Under the pieces are notes generated by a model. That model had not been told where the DNA came from, searched no databases, and saw only the letters and a list, made by a program, of their open reading frames with translations. From Acidobacteria subdivision 2 bacterium RH1 MAG20 (GTDB taxonomy: Bacteria; Acidobacteriota; Terriglobia; Terriglobales; Acidobacteriaceae), in NCBI GenBank assembly GCA_002197545.1, contig NFUO01000759.1, positions 1 through 23,576 of the forward strand: 23,576 nt of DNA. The letters run 5' to 3'. The position numbers were made by a program, and so were the translations under genes. Shown piece after piece: positions 7,935 through 16,533 of this stretch; position 1 is the first letter of the stretch; each line of letters begins with the position of its first letter.

Positions 7935-8959
7935 GACAGCCAAGGGAACTAGCGAAGCGGCTTTGCGTCCTGATCTTGGCTGCGACAACCTGCAGCAGTG
8001 TGTCCTGGGGTCAGAGCGGACAAAGCTTCGTGCCGCGCACAGTTGAGGGCGGCGTCATCCGTAGTTGGGGCGATGATGCAATGGGCGGCGTAATGGCAGC
8101 ATGGCAGAAGGAATTTCGCAGGTATCACCCGAATATTACCTTTCAGAACACGCTGTATGGCAGCGGTACTGGCATGGCCGGCATCATTACTGGCGTTTCA
8201 GACTTATCGTTGATGGGAAGGGCGGCGACAGCTAACGAGGTTATGGGCTTCGAGTGGGTGTTTCGCTACAAGCCGCTTGGGGTAAAGGTGATGACCGGAG
8301 GCCTCAAAGAAGAAGAGAAGACCCCGGCCCTTGCGATCTTTGTGAACAAGAGCAACCCGATAACCCAGATAAGCATAGCCCAACTAGCCGCGATTCTGGC
8401 ATGTCAAGGCGAAGCAGAAAAACTGCACGGTTCAACCTGGGCACTGGCTAATGCAGATGGCGCGTGGCGTGACAGGAGCATCCATGCCTACATCTATGAC
8501 AGCGAGACCGGCACGGGAGCGTTTCTGCAACGGGCTGTCCTGGGTGCGGGCGACCGTTGGAACTGGAGCGCGGTAACCGAGTTCAGGGACACGGTACGCA
8601 AGGATGGAACGATCTATTCGGCGGGGCAGCAGACGATCGATGCGCTGCGCAAGGATCCGAACGGAATCGCAGTATCTACCCTCGGTCATGCGGAGCCTGG
8701 CGTGAAAGCGCTCGCCTTGTCCAATGTCGCGACCGCGGTTCTGCCTGACCGTGAGAGTCTGCTTCAAGGAACCTACCCGCTCGCCCGCAGTGTCTACATC
8801 TATGTTAATAGGCAATCCTCCAAGCCGGTGAATGCCAGAGTGGAGGAGTTTCTGCACTTCGTTTTGAGCAAGGAGGGTCAGGATATCGTGCGAAGCCAGG
8901 GGGACTACCTTCCGCTGAACGCAGCCACGGCCTTGGAACAACGGGATAAGCTCGAATGA
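7931..8959 (+). CDS. PstS-like periplasmic binding protein 3, retaining a Ser/Thr-Gly-Thr loop
   Basis: Encodes 342 residues with a TTG start that overlaps the stop of copy 2 (TTGA) and has GGAG 8 nt upstream, consistent with translational coupling. Signal peptide about 1-28 (LCVLILAATTCSSVSWGQ). It is the copy closest to a canonical anion-binding protein: GSGTGMAGI (78-86) and DSETGTGAFLQRAVL (190-204) keep the Ser/Thr-Gly-Thr loop found in PstS-type proteins and lost elsewhere in this array. The usual W-G-x-L-G-L-T-G block is degraded to WALANADGAWRDRSI. The C-terminal FLHFVLSKEGQD block is intact. The phosphorylated or oxyanion ligand is inferred, not shown. Its stop codon lies inside the phased element at 8956. 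Confidence 0.8.
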   Translation: MRQPRELAKRLCVLILAATTCSSVSWGQSGQSFVPRTVEGGVIRSWGDDAMGGVMAAWQKEFRRYHPNITFQNTLYGSGTGMAGIITGVSDLSLMGRAATANEVMGFEWVFRYKPLGVKVMTGGLKEEEKTPALAIFVNKSNPITQISIAQLAAILACQGEAEKLHGSTWALANADGAWRDRSIHAYIYDSETGTGAFLQRAVLGAGDRWNWSAVTEFRDTVRKDGTIYSAGQQTIDALRKDPNGIAVSTLGHAEPGVKALALSNVATAVLPDRESLLQGTYPLARSVYIYVNRQSSKPVNARVEEFLHFVLSKEGQDIVRSQGDYLPLNAATALEQRDKLE

Positions 8960-8993
8960 ACGCTCTTTAATGACAACCACGTAAAACTTTAAT
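8956..8993 (+). promoter_or_regulatory. Degenerate phased element upstream of PstS-like 4
   Basis: ATGAA (8956), TTAAT (8967), CACGT (8978) and TTAAT (8989) are at 11-bp pitch. The first unit is exact, the second and fourth have one mismatch to TTCAT, and the third does not match. It overlaps the stop codon of copy 3 and ends 53 nt before the ATG of copy 4, about the same position as the stronger copies. Confidence 0.35.
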
Positions 8994-9046
8994 CTGAAGA
9001 CTTATGAATGTATCCGACTTAGAAAAGTAATCAGGAGAGATCGACC

Positions 9047-10246
9047 ATGGATCACTATCGCAAATTCTTTAACACCGGCGCTTTGGCGCTCATTCTGCTC
9101 GGTGTCGGGACCAGTCTCGCGCAGATGTCGGACAAGTATCAGCCGAATGCAGCATCGAAAAAATATCCCGAGGGTTCGGCGATTGAGCGGCGCGTGCGTA
9201 TGGCGGCGATTGCGGCAAATCCTGCTTACACGAAGAAGTTCGACCTGAGCGGCCTTCCCGATTATGTTCCGGAGAGCAAGCCAACTGGCACCTTGCGTGT
9301 CTGCGGCAATAATTACATCGGCGATTCGCCCCTCGGTGGTTGGTGGAAGACAGCCTTCGAGAAGTATCAGCCCGGCATTAAAATCGAATACAACCTGCCG
9401 ACGGCGGCAATCGCGATTCCTTGTCTCACCCTGAGTCTCGCCGACATCAGCATTACACACGAGCCGAGTTTCTATGACTATCTTTCCTATCTGAGGCTCA
9501 AAGGCCATCCACCGACTGGAATCACGGTCCTTACCGGCTCTTATGATGTAGTTGGTTGGCAGAACAACATGGTGATCGTAGTCAACAAAGCGAACCCGCT
9601 TGCCCGGATCAGCATGACGCAGCTCGATGGCATCTTCGGTTCGCAGCGTGCAGGCGGCTGGGTTCGGACCACCTGGCATCCTGAGTTCGCTCGCGGGCCC
9701 GAAAAGAACCTGCGCCACTGGGGTCAGCTCGGCCTGAGCGGCGAATGGGCGAGAAAGCCTATCGACACCTATGGCTATAGCCTGCGCTATGCCACCGCGC
9801 TGGAGTTCTCGGATCTGGTGCTTCACTCGAGCGATAAATGGAATGAAAATCTTCTGGCGTTTGGAAACTACAACAAGCCGGATGGCAAGACCTATCTCGA
9901 AGCGGACCAGATCGTAGATCATGTTCGCGACGATCCGAACGGCATCGGCTATGTTCGCTATCACCCCAACTTCCCCACCGATGTGAAGATACTGCCCCTC
10001 GGAGTCACTGACGCAGGACCATTCATAACCTATTCCATCGACACCCTTCAGAACCACAGCTACCCGTTGTGGACGGGCCAGTCATTCTGGGTGGATAAGA
10101 AGCCCGGGGAGAAGATGGATTCGAAGATACGCGAGTTCATCCGGTTCGTGCTCAGCCGTCAGGGGCAGGAGTTATTGGAGCGCGATGGTAAATATCTTCC
10201 GCTCGATGCCGCCGCCGTGCAGAAGGAGCTCAAGAAGCTTCAGTAG
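9047..10246 (+). CDS. PstS-like periplasmic binding protein 4 (long type)
   Basis: Encodes 399 residues; the ATG is preceded by AGGAG at 9-nt spacing. Signal peptide 1 to about 26 (ALALILLGVGTSLAQ). Long subtype: N-terminal extension with YTKKFDLSGLPDYVP (61-75), TGTLRVCGNNYIGDS (80-94), KANPL, DGIFGSQRAGGW (194-205), ARGPEKNLRHWGQLGLSGEW (215-234) and FIRFVLSRQGQE near the C-terminus. The segment at the phosphate-loop position is YGYSLRYATALEFSD (242-256), clearly related to the one in copy 1, so copies 1 and 4 probably bind similar ligands. Two cysteines (86 and 126) could pair. Copies 5 and 6 follow closely and probably share its transcript. Confidence 0.85.
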   Translation: MDHYRKFFNTGALALILLGVGTSLAQMSDKYQPNAASKKYPEGSAIERRVRMAAIAANPAYTKKFDLSGLPDYVPESKPTGTLRVCGNNYIGDSPLGGWWKTAFEKYQPGIKIEYNLPTAAIAIPCLTLSLADISITHEPSFYDYLSYLRLKGHPPTGITVLTGSYDVVGWQNNMVIVVNKANPLARISMTQLDGIFGSQRAGGWVRTTWHPEFARGPEKNLRHWGQLGLSGEWARKPIDTYGYSLRYATALEFSDLVLHSSDKWNENLLAFGNYNKPDGKTYLEADQIVDHVRDDPNGIGYVRYHPNFPTDVKILPLGVTDAGPFITYSIDTLQNHSYPLWTGQSFWVDKKPGEKMDSKIREFIRFVLSRQGQELLERDGKYLPLDAAAVQKELKKLQ

Positions 10247-10314
10247 TCTTCGTCCAAGGGTATTCAGCGCAATAGCAACTAACTGGATGCCCACCCTTTT
10301 GTTATCGAGATGAG

Positions 10315-11397
10315 GTGAAAGTCCTGCTCCACACGAATATCAGGCTCGTTCTTCTTCTGACTGTCGTTACGCTTGCTGTTCAGGCAGGTGCGGCCATAGG
10401 CCAGACCAATGCCGCAGTTGGTCCTTCCAATGCTCCGGCAGAGCATTCAGATACTCTGCGGCTTTGGGGTTATGACGGTATGGGTCCTCTTCTAAAGAAA
10501 TGGGAGAATGGCTTTCACCGATCCCATCCGGAAGTTCGGTTCGAAACTACGCTGCCGGGCGCTGCAGCAGCCATGGCCGGCTTGTACAACGGAGTGGCGG
10601 ACATCGCTGTGATGGGGCGTGAGCTGTGGCCGAACGAGACGATGGCGTTTCAATGGGTCTTCCAATACAAGCCATTCGGTGTAGAGGTCGTCACCAGTAG
10701 CCTCACCAGTCCAGGGCAGAGTTACTCTCCAGTTGTGATGGTGAATGCGCGGAACCCGCTTTCATCGATTACACTGGCGCAACTGGATGGTATCTATGGA
10801 AGCGAACACCGCCGCGGTGGGAAGAACCTGCGTGTGTGGGGGGATCTTGGCCTTACAGGAGCATGGGCGAATCGTCCGATCCATGTCTATGGCTATGGCG
10901 TGGATGATGCGATCGGAGTCTATTTCCGTAAGCGGGTGCTCCAGGGAGATTACAAGCCCAACGTCATGGGGCATCTGCTCTCGGACCGCGACAAGGGCGG
11001 CAATGCGGCGGCGCGTATCCTGGCCGCAGTCCAGGCGGACCCACTCGCCATAGGCTATGCCCGCGCCGAGCCGCAGGCACGAAGCATCAAGGTGCTGCCG
11101 GTCGCCGTTGCCGTAGATAAACCCACGATTCCTCCCACCGCCGAAACCGTTCTGAACCGTACCTATCCGCTGACGCGATCTTTATCTTTCTATATCAATC
11201 GAGTCCCCGGCAAACCGGTTGACAAAGATATCCTCATGTTTCTCCGATACATTCTGGGTCCCGAAGGTCAGCAGATGGTGGCAGCCGACGGGCACTTCAC
11301 GCCCTTGCTTCCAAAGATCGCAGAAGCACAATCGCAGCGCCTCGATCGGCAGGAAGCCGCTCCCCGGAAGAATGAGAGTTCCAATGACACAAATTAG
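10315..11397 (+). CDS. PstS-like periplasmic binding protein 5
   Basis: Encodes 360 residues with a GTG start; no ATG is available before the hydrophobic stretch, and GAGA lies just upstream. Signal peptide about 1-30 (LVLLLTVVTLAVQAGAAIGQ). Short-loop subtype: LRLWGYDGMGPLLKKW (48-63), GAAAAMAGLYNGVADIAVMG (82-101), ARNPL, DGIYGSEHRRGG (158-169), VWGDLGLTGAWANRPIHVYGY (174-194) and FLRYILGPEGQQ. The anion-loop position reads YGYGVDDAIGVYFRK. A charged tail (RLDRQEAAPRKNESSNDTN) extends past the usual family end. Its last codons overlap the start of copy 6 by 14 nt. Ligand unknown. Confidence 0.82.
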   Translation: MKVLLHTNIRLVLLLTVVTLAVQAGAAIGQTNAAVGPSNAPAEHSDTLRLWGYDGMGPLLKKWENGFHRSHPEVRFETTLPGAAAAMAGLYNGVADIAVMGRELWPNETMAFQWVFQYKPFGVEVVTSSLTSPGQSYSPVVMVNARNPLSSITLAQLDGIYGSEHRRGGKNLRVWGDLGLTGAWANRPIHVYGYGVDDAIGVYFRKRVLQGDYKPNVMGHLLSDRDKGGNAAARILAAVQADPLAIGYARAEPQARSIKVLPVAVAVDKPTIPPTAETVLNRTYPLTRSLSFYINRVPGKPVDKDILMFLRYILGPEGQQMVAADGHFTPLLPKIAEAQSQRLDRQEAAPRKNESSNDTN

Positions 11398-12442
11398 CAG
11401 AGCGCACCGGAAAGATCGACGAGGCCCCTTGAGGGCCACCGTGGCAGGCGCGCTTGCTCTAACCTTTGCGCTGTCGGCGAGCGCGCAAAGCACTTCCGAA
11501 CCTCCTTCCTACAAGGCGAGGCAGCAGGTACATGGAGTCATACGTATCTGGGGGCATGGCGCGCTGGGCCACGATTATATTGATTCGCTCGTGTCCGCGT
11601 GGGAGGCAGGCTTCAGCAAAGTACAGCCCGGCGTAACCTTCGATAACAAACTGCACGGCACAGCATCTGCCATCGGCGCGCTCTACACCCGCACGGGCGA
11701 TATCGCGGTGATGGGCAGAGAGATCTGGCCCATGGAGGTAGAAGGTTTTGAGGAGATCTTTCACCATCCGCCGCTTGGAATCGACATTCTGACCGGCAGC
11801 CTCGACGTGCGCAACAAGGAGTTTGCCCTCGCAGCTTTTACCAACAAGGCGAATCCTATTCAGCATCTATCGCTGCCACAGCTTGCAAGAATCTTTGGCG
11901 GTGTGAACACGGCCCATACATGGGGAGACCTTGGCCTGACGGGCGACTGGGCGGATAAGCCCATCCATGTATACGGCTTCGAGATTCATCGTGGCTTCAG
12001 TTACTATATGCAGCAGAAGATCTTTCACGGCAGCCCGTTCTGGAACCCGGAGATGACCGAACTTGGCGATGTAAAGAAGCCTGACGGAAAGCTGCTGGAC
12101 GCCGGACAGAGGATTGTGGACGCGATTGCGAACGACCCCTACGCCGTAGGCTACTCCAGCTTGCTCTACAAAAATCCAGGAGTAAAGCCTATCCCTCTCG
12201 GCCCACGCGGTGGACCCTTCGTATCGGCATCCTGGACCTCGGTCGAGGACCACAGCTACCCACTCTTCTCGAAGATCACTTGTTTTATCGACCGCACTCC
12301 GGGTCAACCGGTCGATCCGAAGCTGGCGGAGTTTTTACGCTACATCTTGAGCCGCCAGGGCCATGACATCGCGGCAAAAGCTGGTGGATACATTCCGTTG
12401 ACACCGGCGCTCGCCGCCAAGGAGCTTCAGAAGCTGGAGTGA
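11384..12442 (+). CDS. PstS-like periplasmic binding protein 6
   Basis: Encodes 352 residues from the ATG at 11384, chosen because GAGAG lies 6 nt upstream and it gives a clean signal peptide (basic RAHRKDRR, hydrophobic ATVAGALALTFAL, cleavage near SASAQ, residues 31-35). The same frame stays open to a TTG at 11219 inside copy 5, but that part has no protein character. Landmarks: GVIRIWGHGALGHDY (51-65), GTASAIGALYTRTGDIAVMG (92-111), NKANPI, RIFGGVNTAHTWGDLGLTGDW with the shortest insert of the array, DKPIHVYGF and FLRYILSRQGHD. The anion-loop position is YGFEIHRGFSYYMQQ. It resembles copy 2 in the first half. It overlaps copy 5, so translation is likely coupled. Confidence 0.83.
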   Translation: MTQISRAHRKDRRGPLRATVAGALALTFALSASAQSTSEPPSYKARQQVHGVIRIWGHGALGHDYIDSLVSAWEAGFSKVQPGVTFDNKLHGTASAIGALYTRTGDIAVMGREIWPMEVEGFEEIFHHPPLGIDILTGSLDVRNKEFALAAFTNKANPIQHLSLPQLARIFGGVNTAHTWGDLGLTGDWADKPIHVYGFEIHRGFSYYMQQKIFHGSPFWNPEMTELGDVKKPDGKLLDAGQRIVDAIANDPYAVGYSSLLYKNPGVKPIPLGPRGGPFVSASWTSVEDHSYPLFSKITCFIDRTPGQPVDPKLAEFLRYILSRQGHDIAAKAGGYIPLTPALAAKELQKLE

Positions 12443-12457
12443 TGCCTGGCAGATCGA

Positions 12458-12495
12458 ATGAACGTTCTTTCATCCGCCTTTCAGCCGTTCCTCAT
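12458..12495 (+). promoter_or_regulatory. 11-bp-phased operator-like element upstream of PstS-like 7
   Basis: ATGAA (12458), TTCAT (12469), TTCAG (12480) and CTCAT (12491) start exactly 11 bp apart, in plus orientation, 86-123 nt before the ATG of copy 7. A TATATA run at about 12502 follows and could be a -10 box. The unit sequence and order match the element upstream of the YncE-like gene in every unit. Confidence 0.6.
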
Positions 12496-12580
12496 CCGTC
12501 ATATATATCTTCCAGGGAATTGAGTGGACAGCCGTTACCTGCGTCATGCAACTTTAGCCTCGGAGCCGTGAAATATTTCT

Positions 12581-13792
12581 ATGAAATCGCAATCAAATTC
12601 ATATCAGGTCATAGCTGGTAGAAGGATCAGAGTCGCTCACGTCGCTCTTTTCTGCGCCTGGATGTTGGTGACCGGGGCGCTCTCCGCTCAAAAAGCGCCG
12701 AACAGCCGCATAGGTCTTGTCGATCCAAACCTCCCCACCTATCATCCCGAGCCTGTGCCAAAGCCGCAGGGTCACGGCTATGTGATGCCTGACGGGGCGG
12801 TGCGAATCGTGGGCTTTGACGATATGGCGGGGATGGTCGCAAAGTGGGATCGGGAGTTTACGCGAACCCATCCTGGGATTAAATTCACGCCCATCCTGAA
12901 AGGGAACGGGACTGCGATTGCCGCTATCACCTATGACATGACCGCATTCGCTCCTGAGGGCGGCGGGGCGACGCTTCTTGAGTTGCTCCCCTACGAAAAG
13001 ATCTACGGGTCGAAGAAGGACCCGGTCGCCGCGCTGGTTATTCGTGTCGCGCATGGCTCTCTCAATCCTGTAGCCAAGCTGAGTCCGTTGGGCATCATCG
13101 TCAATAAGAGCAACCCTATCAAGTCGCTGGCAGAAGGTCAGGTTGCGTCGATCTTTTCGACAGGCAGCGGCACGGGAGACGTCACCAACTGGAGCCAGAT
13201 CGGCATGACCGGTGCTTTGACGGACAAGCCCATCCATCCTACAGGTTTGTATTGGGACGCCTATCAACGTCCCGAAGATCCGAACATGGGCGAGTACATG
13301 ATGTACCGCAAGATGGGAGCTTTCCCCGGATACGTCTTCTCGCCGAATTATGAGCAGTACCTCCACTACAGCGACGTCGTCAAAAAGGTAGCGTCAGATC
13401 CGCTTGCGATCGGCATCGTCGCCTTGAACAAAGTGAACGCGAGCGTTCGCGTTGTGCCGCTGGTCGAAAGCGATGGACATACCCTCTCGACAGGCAGCGT
13501 GGCGGATCTGATCGCGAATCGGTATCCCTATGGCAGGGATCTCTACATCTACATTCGCCGCGAGCCGGGCACGCCCTTCGATCCGCTGGTGAAGGAGTAC
13601 ATGCGACTGGTCCTTTCCAAACAAGGCCAGGATGCGGTAGCTCAGGACCCCAAAGGATACCTTCCGCTCAATGTGCAGGACGTGAAGGTAGAGCTAGAGA
13701 AATTAGACAAAGCGAAGACGTGGGCACCGCGCGCGAAGCAGGGCCCCATGCTCAATTTTCCATTCCCCTCTCCGCAGCCCGAAGGTAAGTAA
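12581..13792 (+). CDS. PstS-like periplasmic binding protein 7 (divergent GSGTGD type)
   Basis: Encodes 403 residues. Signal peptide about 1-37 (VALFCAWMLVTGALSAQ). After a proline-rich linker (PTYHPEPVPKPQG) the fold starts at VRIVGFDDMAGMVAKW (74-89). It differs from most copies: KGNGTAIAAI (107-116), a loop APEGGGATLLELLP, VNKSNPI (174-180), then STGSGTGDVTNWSQIGMTG (193-211) where most copies have W-G-x-L-G-L-T-G. The region at the phosphate loop is a longer insert, TGLYWDAYQRPEDPNMGEYMM (221-241). The C-terminal LVLSKQGQD block is present, followed by a proline-rich tail ending FPFPSPQPEGK. No good ribosome binding site precedes the ATG. It forms a pair with copy 8. Confidence 0.78.
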   Translation: MKSQSNSYQVIAGRRIRVAHVALFCAWMLVTGALSAQKAPNSRIGLVDPNLPTYHPEPVPKPQGHGYVMPDGAVRIVGFDDMAGMVAKWDREFTRTHPGIKFTPILKGNGTAIAAITYDMTAFAPEGGGATLLELLPYEKIYGSKKDPVAALVIRVAHGSLNPVAKLSPLGIIVNKSNPIKSLAEGQVASIFSTGSGTGDVTNWSQIGMTGALTDKPIHPTGLYWDAYQRPEDPNMGEYMMYRKMGAFPGYVFSPNYEQYLHYSDVVKKVASDPLAIGIVALNKVNASVRVVPLVESDGHTLSTGSVADLIANRYPYGRDLYIYIRREPGTPFDPLVKEYMRLVLSKQGQDAVAQDPKGYLPLNVQDVKVELEKLDKAKTWAPRAKQGPMLNFPFPSPQPEGK

Positions 13793-13794
13793 AC

Positions 13795-14913
13795 ATGCGA
13801 TTCTATCCGGTTATATCCTCCACGCTCGTTCGTCGTGCCTTGCAGAACTGGGCACCCTCTTTTCTTGCCTGTGCCGGTATTCTAGCGGCTACGGCCATTA
13901 TCCCCGGAGTTCATGCACAGGATGACATCAGCCAGCGGCCTTACGTTCCGCAGCATGTAACTGTGCCCGCTCGCCCCTATGTCGTGGCGCCTAATACAGT
14001 ATTTGTGGCCGGCAACGATGTCTTGATACCTCTGTTCAACAAGCTCGATGCGCGATGGGAGCAGTTGGAACCCAACGTCAAATTCAAGAAGATCATGATG
14101 GGCTCCACCTTATCCGTGGAGGGTCTGGTCTCCGAGAAGTCAGCGTTTGGACCCATTGGCCGCGGGAACCGCCGTCCCGAGGTCGATCAGTTCGTGCAGC
14201 GCTTCGGCTATCCACCGACATACCTGAAGATTGGATACGACAGCAACCCGAACAATAAGCTCTCGACCGGGATCTGGGTGAACGCCAGCAATCCCATCAA
14301 GCAGATCACGCTGGCGCAGGCCGCGGCAATCTTTACGACGGGCGGCGGAACAGGCGACATCACCCACTGGTCGCAACTTGGTGTAGATGGCGACTGGGCG
14401 GCCATGCCGATTCATCCCTACGTCACCCGCGATACCTCGGCAATCCTCGCCATGATCGACGAGATGAGGGACAAATTCGGCGGAAGGCCGTTCACTCCGA
14501 AAACCGAGTGGATGCCAACGGAAGAAAGCGCCATCAACGCGGTTGCACAGGATGCTTATGGCATGGTGCTGATGGACTACTGGAATAATGTCGCCGTAAT
14601 GAAGGGGGTCACCACCTGGAAGCACCTCGCCGACTTCGGTCCAAGGATCAAGTTCGTGCCGATGGTCATCGATGACAAAGGCGCCTTGTCCAACGGAACG
14701 ATGAATGGCCCGCTGCATCCTATGGCCTCCGCAATCGGAATCAATATCAATAAAGTGCCCGGAAAGCCGCTCGATCCGTGGCTCAAAGCGTATTGCGAGT
14801 TTCTGTTGTCGAAAGATACGCAGGACATCCTCGCAACGCCCGAGATGAGGAAGGCTGGATTTCGTCCTCTTCAACCCGGCGAAGCAGAAGAAGAGTTGAA
14901 GAAGATCGAATAG
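13795..14913 (+). CDS. PstS-like periplasmic binding protein 8 (divergent GGGTGD type)
   Basis: Encodes 372 residues and starts 2 nt after the stop of copy 7, so the two are one transcript. Signal peptide about 1-42 (FLACAGILAATAIIPGVHAQ). Of the array it is the most changed in the N-terminal half: VFVAGNDVLIPLFNKLDARW (69-88) instead of IR-W-G, a polar stretch GPIGRGNRRPEVDQF (119-133), then WVNASNPIKQITLAQ and TTGGGTGDITHWSQLGVDG (181-199), matching copy 7. The anion-loop position is YVTRDTSAILAMID. The C-terminal LLSKDTQDI block is a variant of the family one, with Gln-Asp kept but Gly lost. A perfect 10-bp terminator stem follows at 14947. Last gene of the plus arm. Confidence 0.75.
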   Translation: MRFYPVISSTLVRRALQNWAPSFLACAGILAATAIIPGVHAQDDISQRPYVPQHVTVPARPYVVAPNTVFVAGNDVLIPLFNKLDARWEQLEPNVKFKKIMMGSTLSVEGLVSEKSAFGPIGRGNRRPEVDQFVQRFGYPPTYLKIGYDSNPNNKLSTGIWVNASNPIKQITLAQAAAIFTTGGGTGDITHWSQLGVDGDWAAMPIHPYVTRDTSAILAMIDEMRDKFGGRPFTPKTEWMPTEESAINAVAQDAYGMVLMDYWNNVAVMKGVTTWKHLADFGPRIKFVPMVIDDKGALSNGTMNGPLHPMASAIGININKVPGKPLDPWLKAYCEFLLSKDTQDILATPEMRKAGFRPLQPGEAEEELKKIE

Positions 14914-14946
14914 CTGAACCAGCAGCCGAAATGCTCAGAGTCGAAA

Positions 14947-14982
14947 GCGAGCGTCAGAAACTTGACGCTCGCCTTCTTCTTT
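14947..14982 (+). terminator. Strong rho-independent terminator at the convergence point
   Basis: A perfect 10-bp stem, GCGAGCGTCA (14947-14956) and TGACGCTCGC (14963-14972), with a 6-nt loop, is followed by CTTCTTCTTT (14973-14982). It ends the plus-strand PstS-like operon and may also stop the convergent dctA transcript. Confidence 0.85.
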
Positions 14983-14999
14983 ATGGGAACTCCCGCCTG

Positions 15000-16331
15000 T
15001 CATGCATTTACAACAGCATCCGACTCGTTGTCGAGCCACACCTCGCCATCCAGCATTCTGCGAGCCTGGGCAGCATCGAACTCGCCTTCCCATTTCGCCA
15101 CCACGATCGTCGCAACGCCATTTCCCACAAGGTTGGTCAGCGAACGCATCTCGGACATGAAGCGATCCACTCCCAGCAGCAACGTGATTCCCGCCACCGG
15201 GATTGTGCCCAGCGCCGACAGCGTGGCCGCAAGCGTAATGAAGCCTCCACCCGTCACCGCTGCCGCGCCCTTGGAGTTCAGCATCAGCATCACGAGAATG
15301 AAGGCCTCCTCGCGAAACGTCAGGTGAGTGTTCGTAGCCTGCGCGATGAACAGTGCCGCAATCGTCAGGTAAATTGAAGTGCCATCCAGATTGAACGAAT
15401 AGCCTGAAGGAATCACCAGCCCGGTAACGGATTTCGAGCAGCCCAGTCGCTCCATCTTGACGATCATGCGCGGCAGCACCGACTCCGAGGATGACGTTCC
15501 GAGCACAATCAGCAACTCTTCGCGGATGTAGCGCAGAAATTTAAAAATGCTGAAGCCATGGCAGAACGCAATCAGCCCCAGCACCACAAACACAAACAGA
15601 ATACTGGTCGCGTATACGCACAACATCAGCTTGCCCAGCGACAGCAGCGTGCTCAGGCCATAGCGCCCAATCGTAAAAGCCATCGCTCCAAAAGCGCCAA
15701 GCGGCGCGAGCTCCATGATGAAGGCAATGATCTTAAACGCCACATGAGACGCTGAATCGGCCAACCGGATAAGGTGTCTATCCTTGTCGAGACTGACCAG
15801 CGCAAGCCCGGTTAGAATCGCAAGCAGCAGCACCTGCAGAATCTCGCCCTTCGTAAAAGCACTCATGAAGTTGTCTGGGATGATATTCATCAGGAAGGCA
15901 GTTCCGCCAAGCTCCTTGCCGGCGCCGGCATACTGGCTGATAGCTCTGGCGTCCATCGCGCGCGCATCCACGTTCATGCCCCGCCCGGGTTGGAACACGG
16001 TTGCGACTACCAGTCCTATCCCCAGCGCCGCCGTGGTCACTACCTCGAAGTAAAGCAGCGCCTTCAGTCCCACACGTCCCAGCTTGCGTGCATCCCCTAT
16101 ACTCGCAATCCCGACCACCACGCTGAGAAAAATGATTGGTGTGATCATCATGCGGATCAGCTTGATAAAGCCATCGCCAAACGGCTGCATCGATTGTCCA
16201 AACGTGGGAAAGAAATATCCCACCAGCACACCCGCGACAATGCCCAGCAGCACACGCGCGTACAGCGTCTTGTAGAAAGGCTGCTTCTCTGCAGGTGTGG
16301 AGTGTGCGGCCGCAACTTCCTGATCGATCAA
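15000..16331 (-). CDS. dctA: C4-dicarboxylate:cation symporter (DctA/DAACS family)
   Basis: Encodes 443 residues with a TTG start, supported by GGAGA a few nt upstream. It is a polytopic inner-membrane protein with the DctA signatures: [20 protein letters not shown] (57-76), [12 protein letters not shown] (about 285-296), [14 protein letters not shown] and the substrate/ion loop [18 protein letters not shown], with the KWEGE tail. It imports succinate, malate, fumarate or related acids with protons. It sits between the two convergent PstS-like arms, transcribed with the right arm. No phased element lies upstream, so it may not belong to the same regulon. The overlapping 194-residue frame at 15778-16362 is a shadow. 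Confidence 0.93.
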   Translation of the reverse strand: MIDQEVAAAHSTPAEKQPFYKTLYARVLLGIVAGVLVGYFFPTFGQSMQPFGDGFIKLIRMMITPIIFLSVVVGIASIGDARKLGRVGLKALLYFEVVTTAALGIGLVVATVFQPGRGMNVDARAMDARAISQYAGAGKELGGTAFLMNIIPDNFMSAFTKGEILQVLLLAILTGLALVSLDKDRHLIRLADSASHVAFKIIAFIMELAPLGAFGAMAFTIGRYGLSTLLSLGKLMLCVYATSILFVFVVLGLIAFCHGFSIFKFLRYIREELLIVLGTSSSESVLPRMIVKMERLGCSKSVTGLVIPSGYSFNLDGTSIYLTIAALFIAQATNTHLTFREEAFILVMLMLNSKGAAAVTGGGFITLAATLSALGTIPVAGITLLLGVDRFMSEMRSLTNLVGNGVATIVVAKWEGEFDAAQARRMLDGEVWLDNESDAVVNA

Positions 16332-16533
16332 GACATCTCCATTCGTTGTTCCGGCGGTGCATACAGGTCAGGTGCGACAGAATGCCGAAGCTCGTGACCG
16401 GCCCGGTACATCATTGGATCGGGGCAGTATTCGATCTCCACCAGCTCGACATTCATCGTTCGCACGTATGTTAAAAGTCATGGTGGTTTCTCGCAAATCG
16501 GCGCAGTAGAACGTGCTGACAACAAGAAAAAGT

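Noticed and set aside
11219..11383. Upstream extension of PstS-like 6 into copy 5
   Set aside because: The frame is open but the sequence reads the copy 5 gene out of frame; the ATG at 11384 has a ribosome binding site and signal peptide.
15778..16362. A 194-residue minus-strand frame overlapping the dctA start
   Set aside because: It overlaps the well-supported DctA frame and its translation is Arg/Gly/Cys-rich with no known fold.
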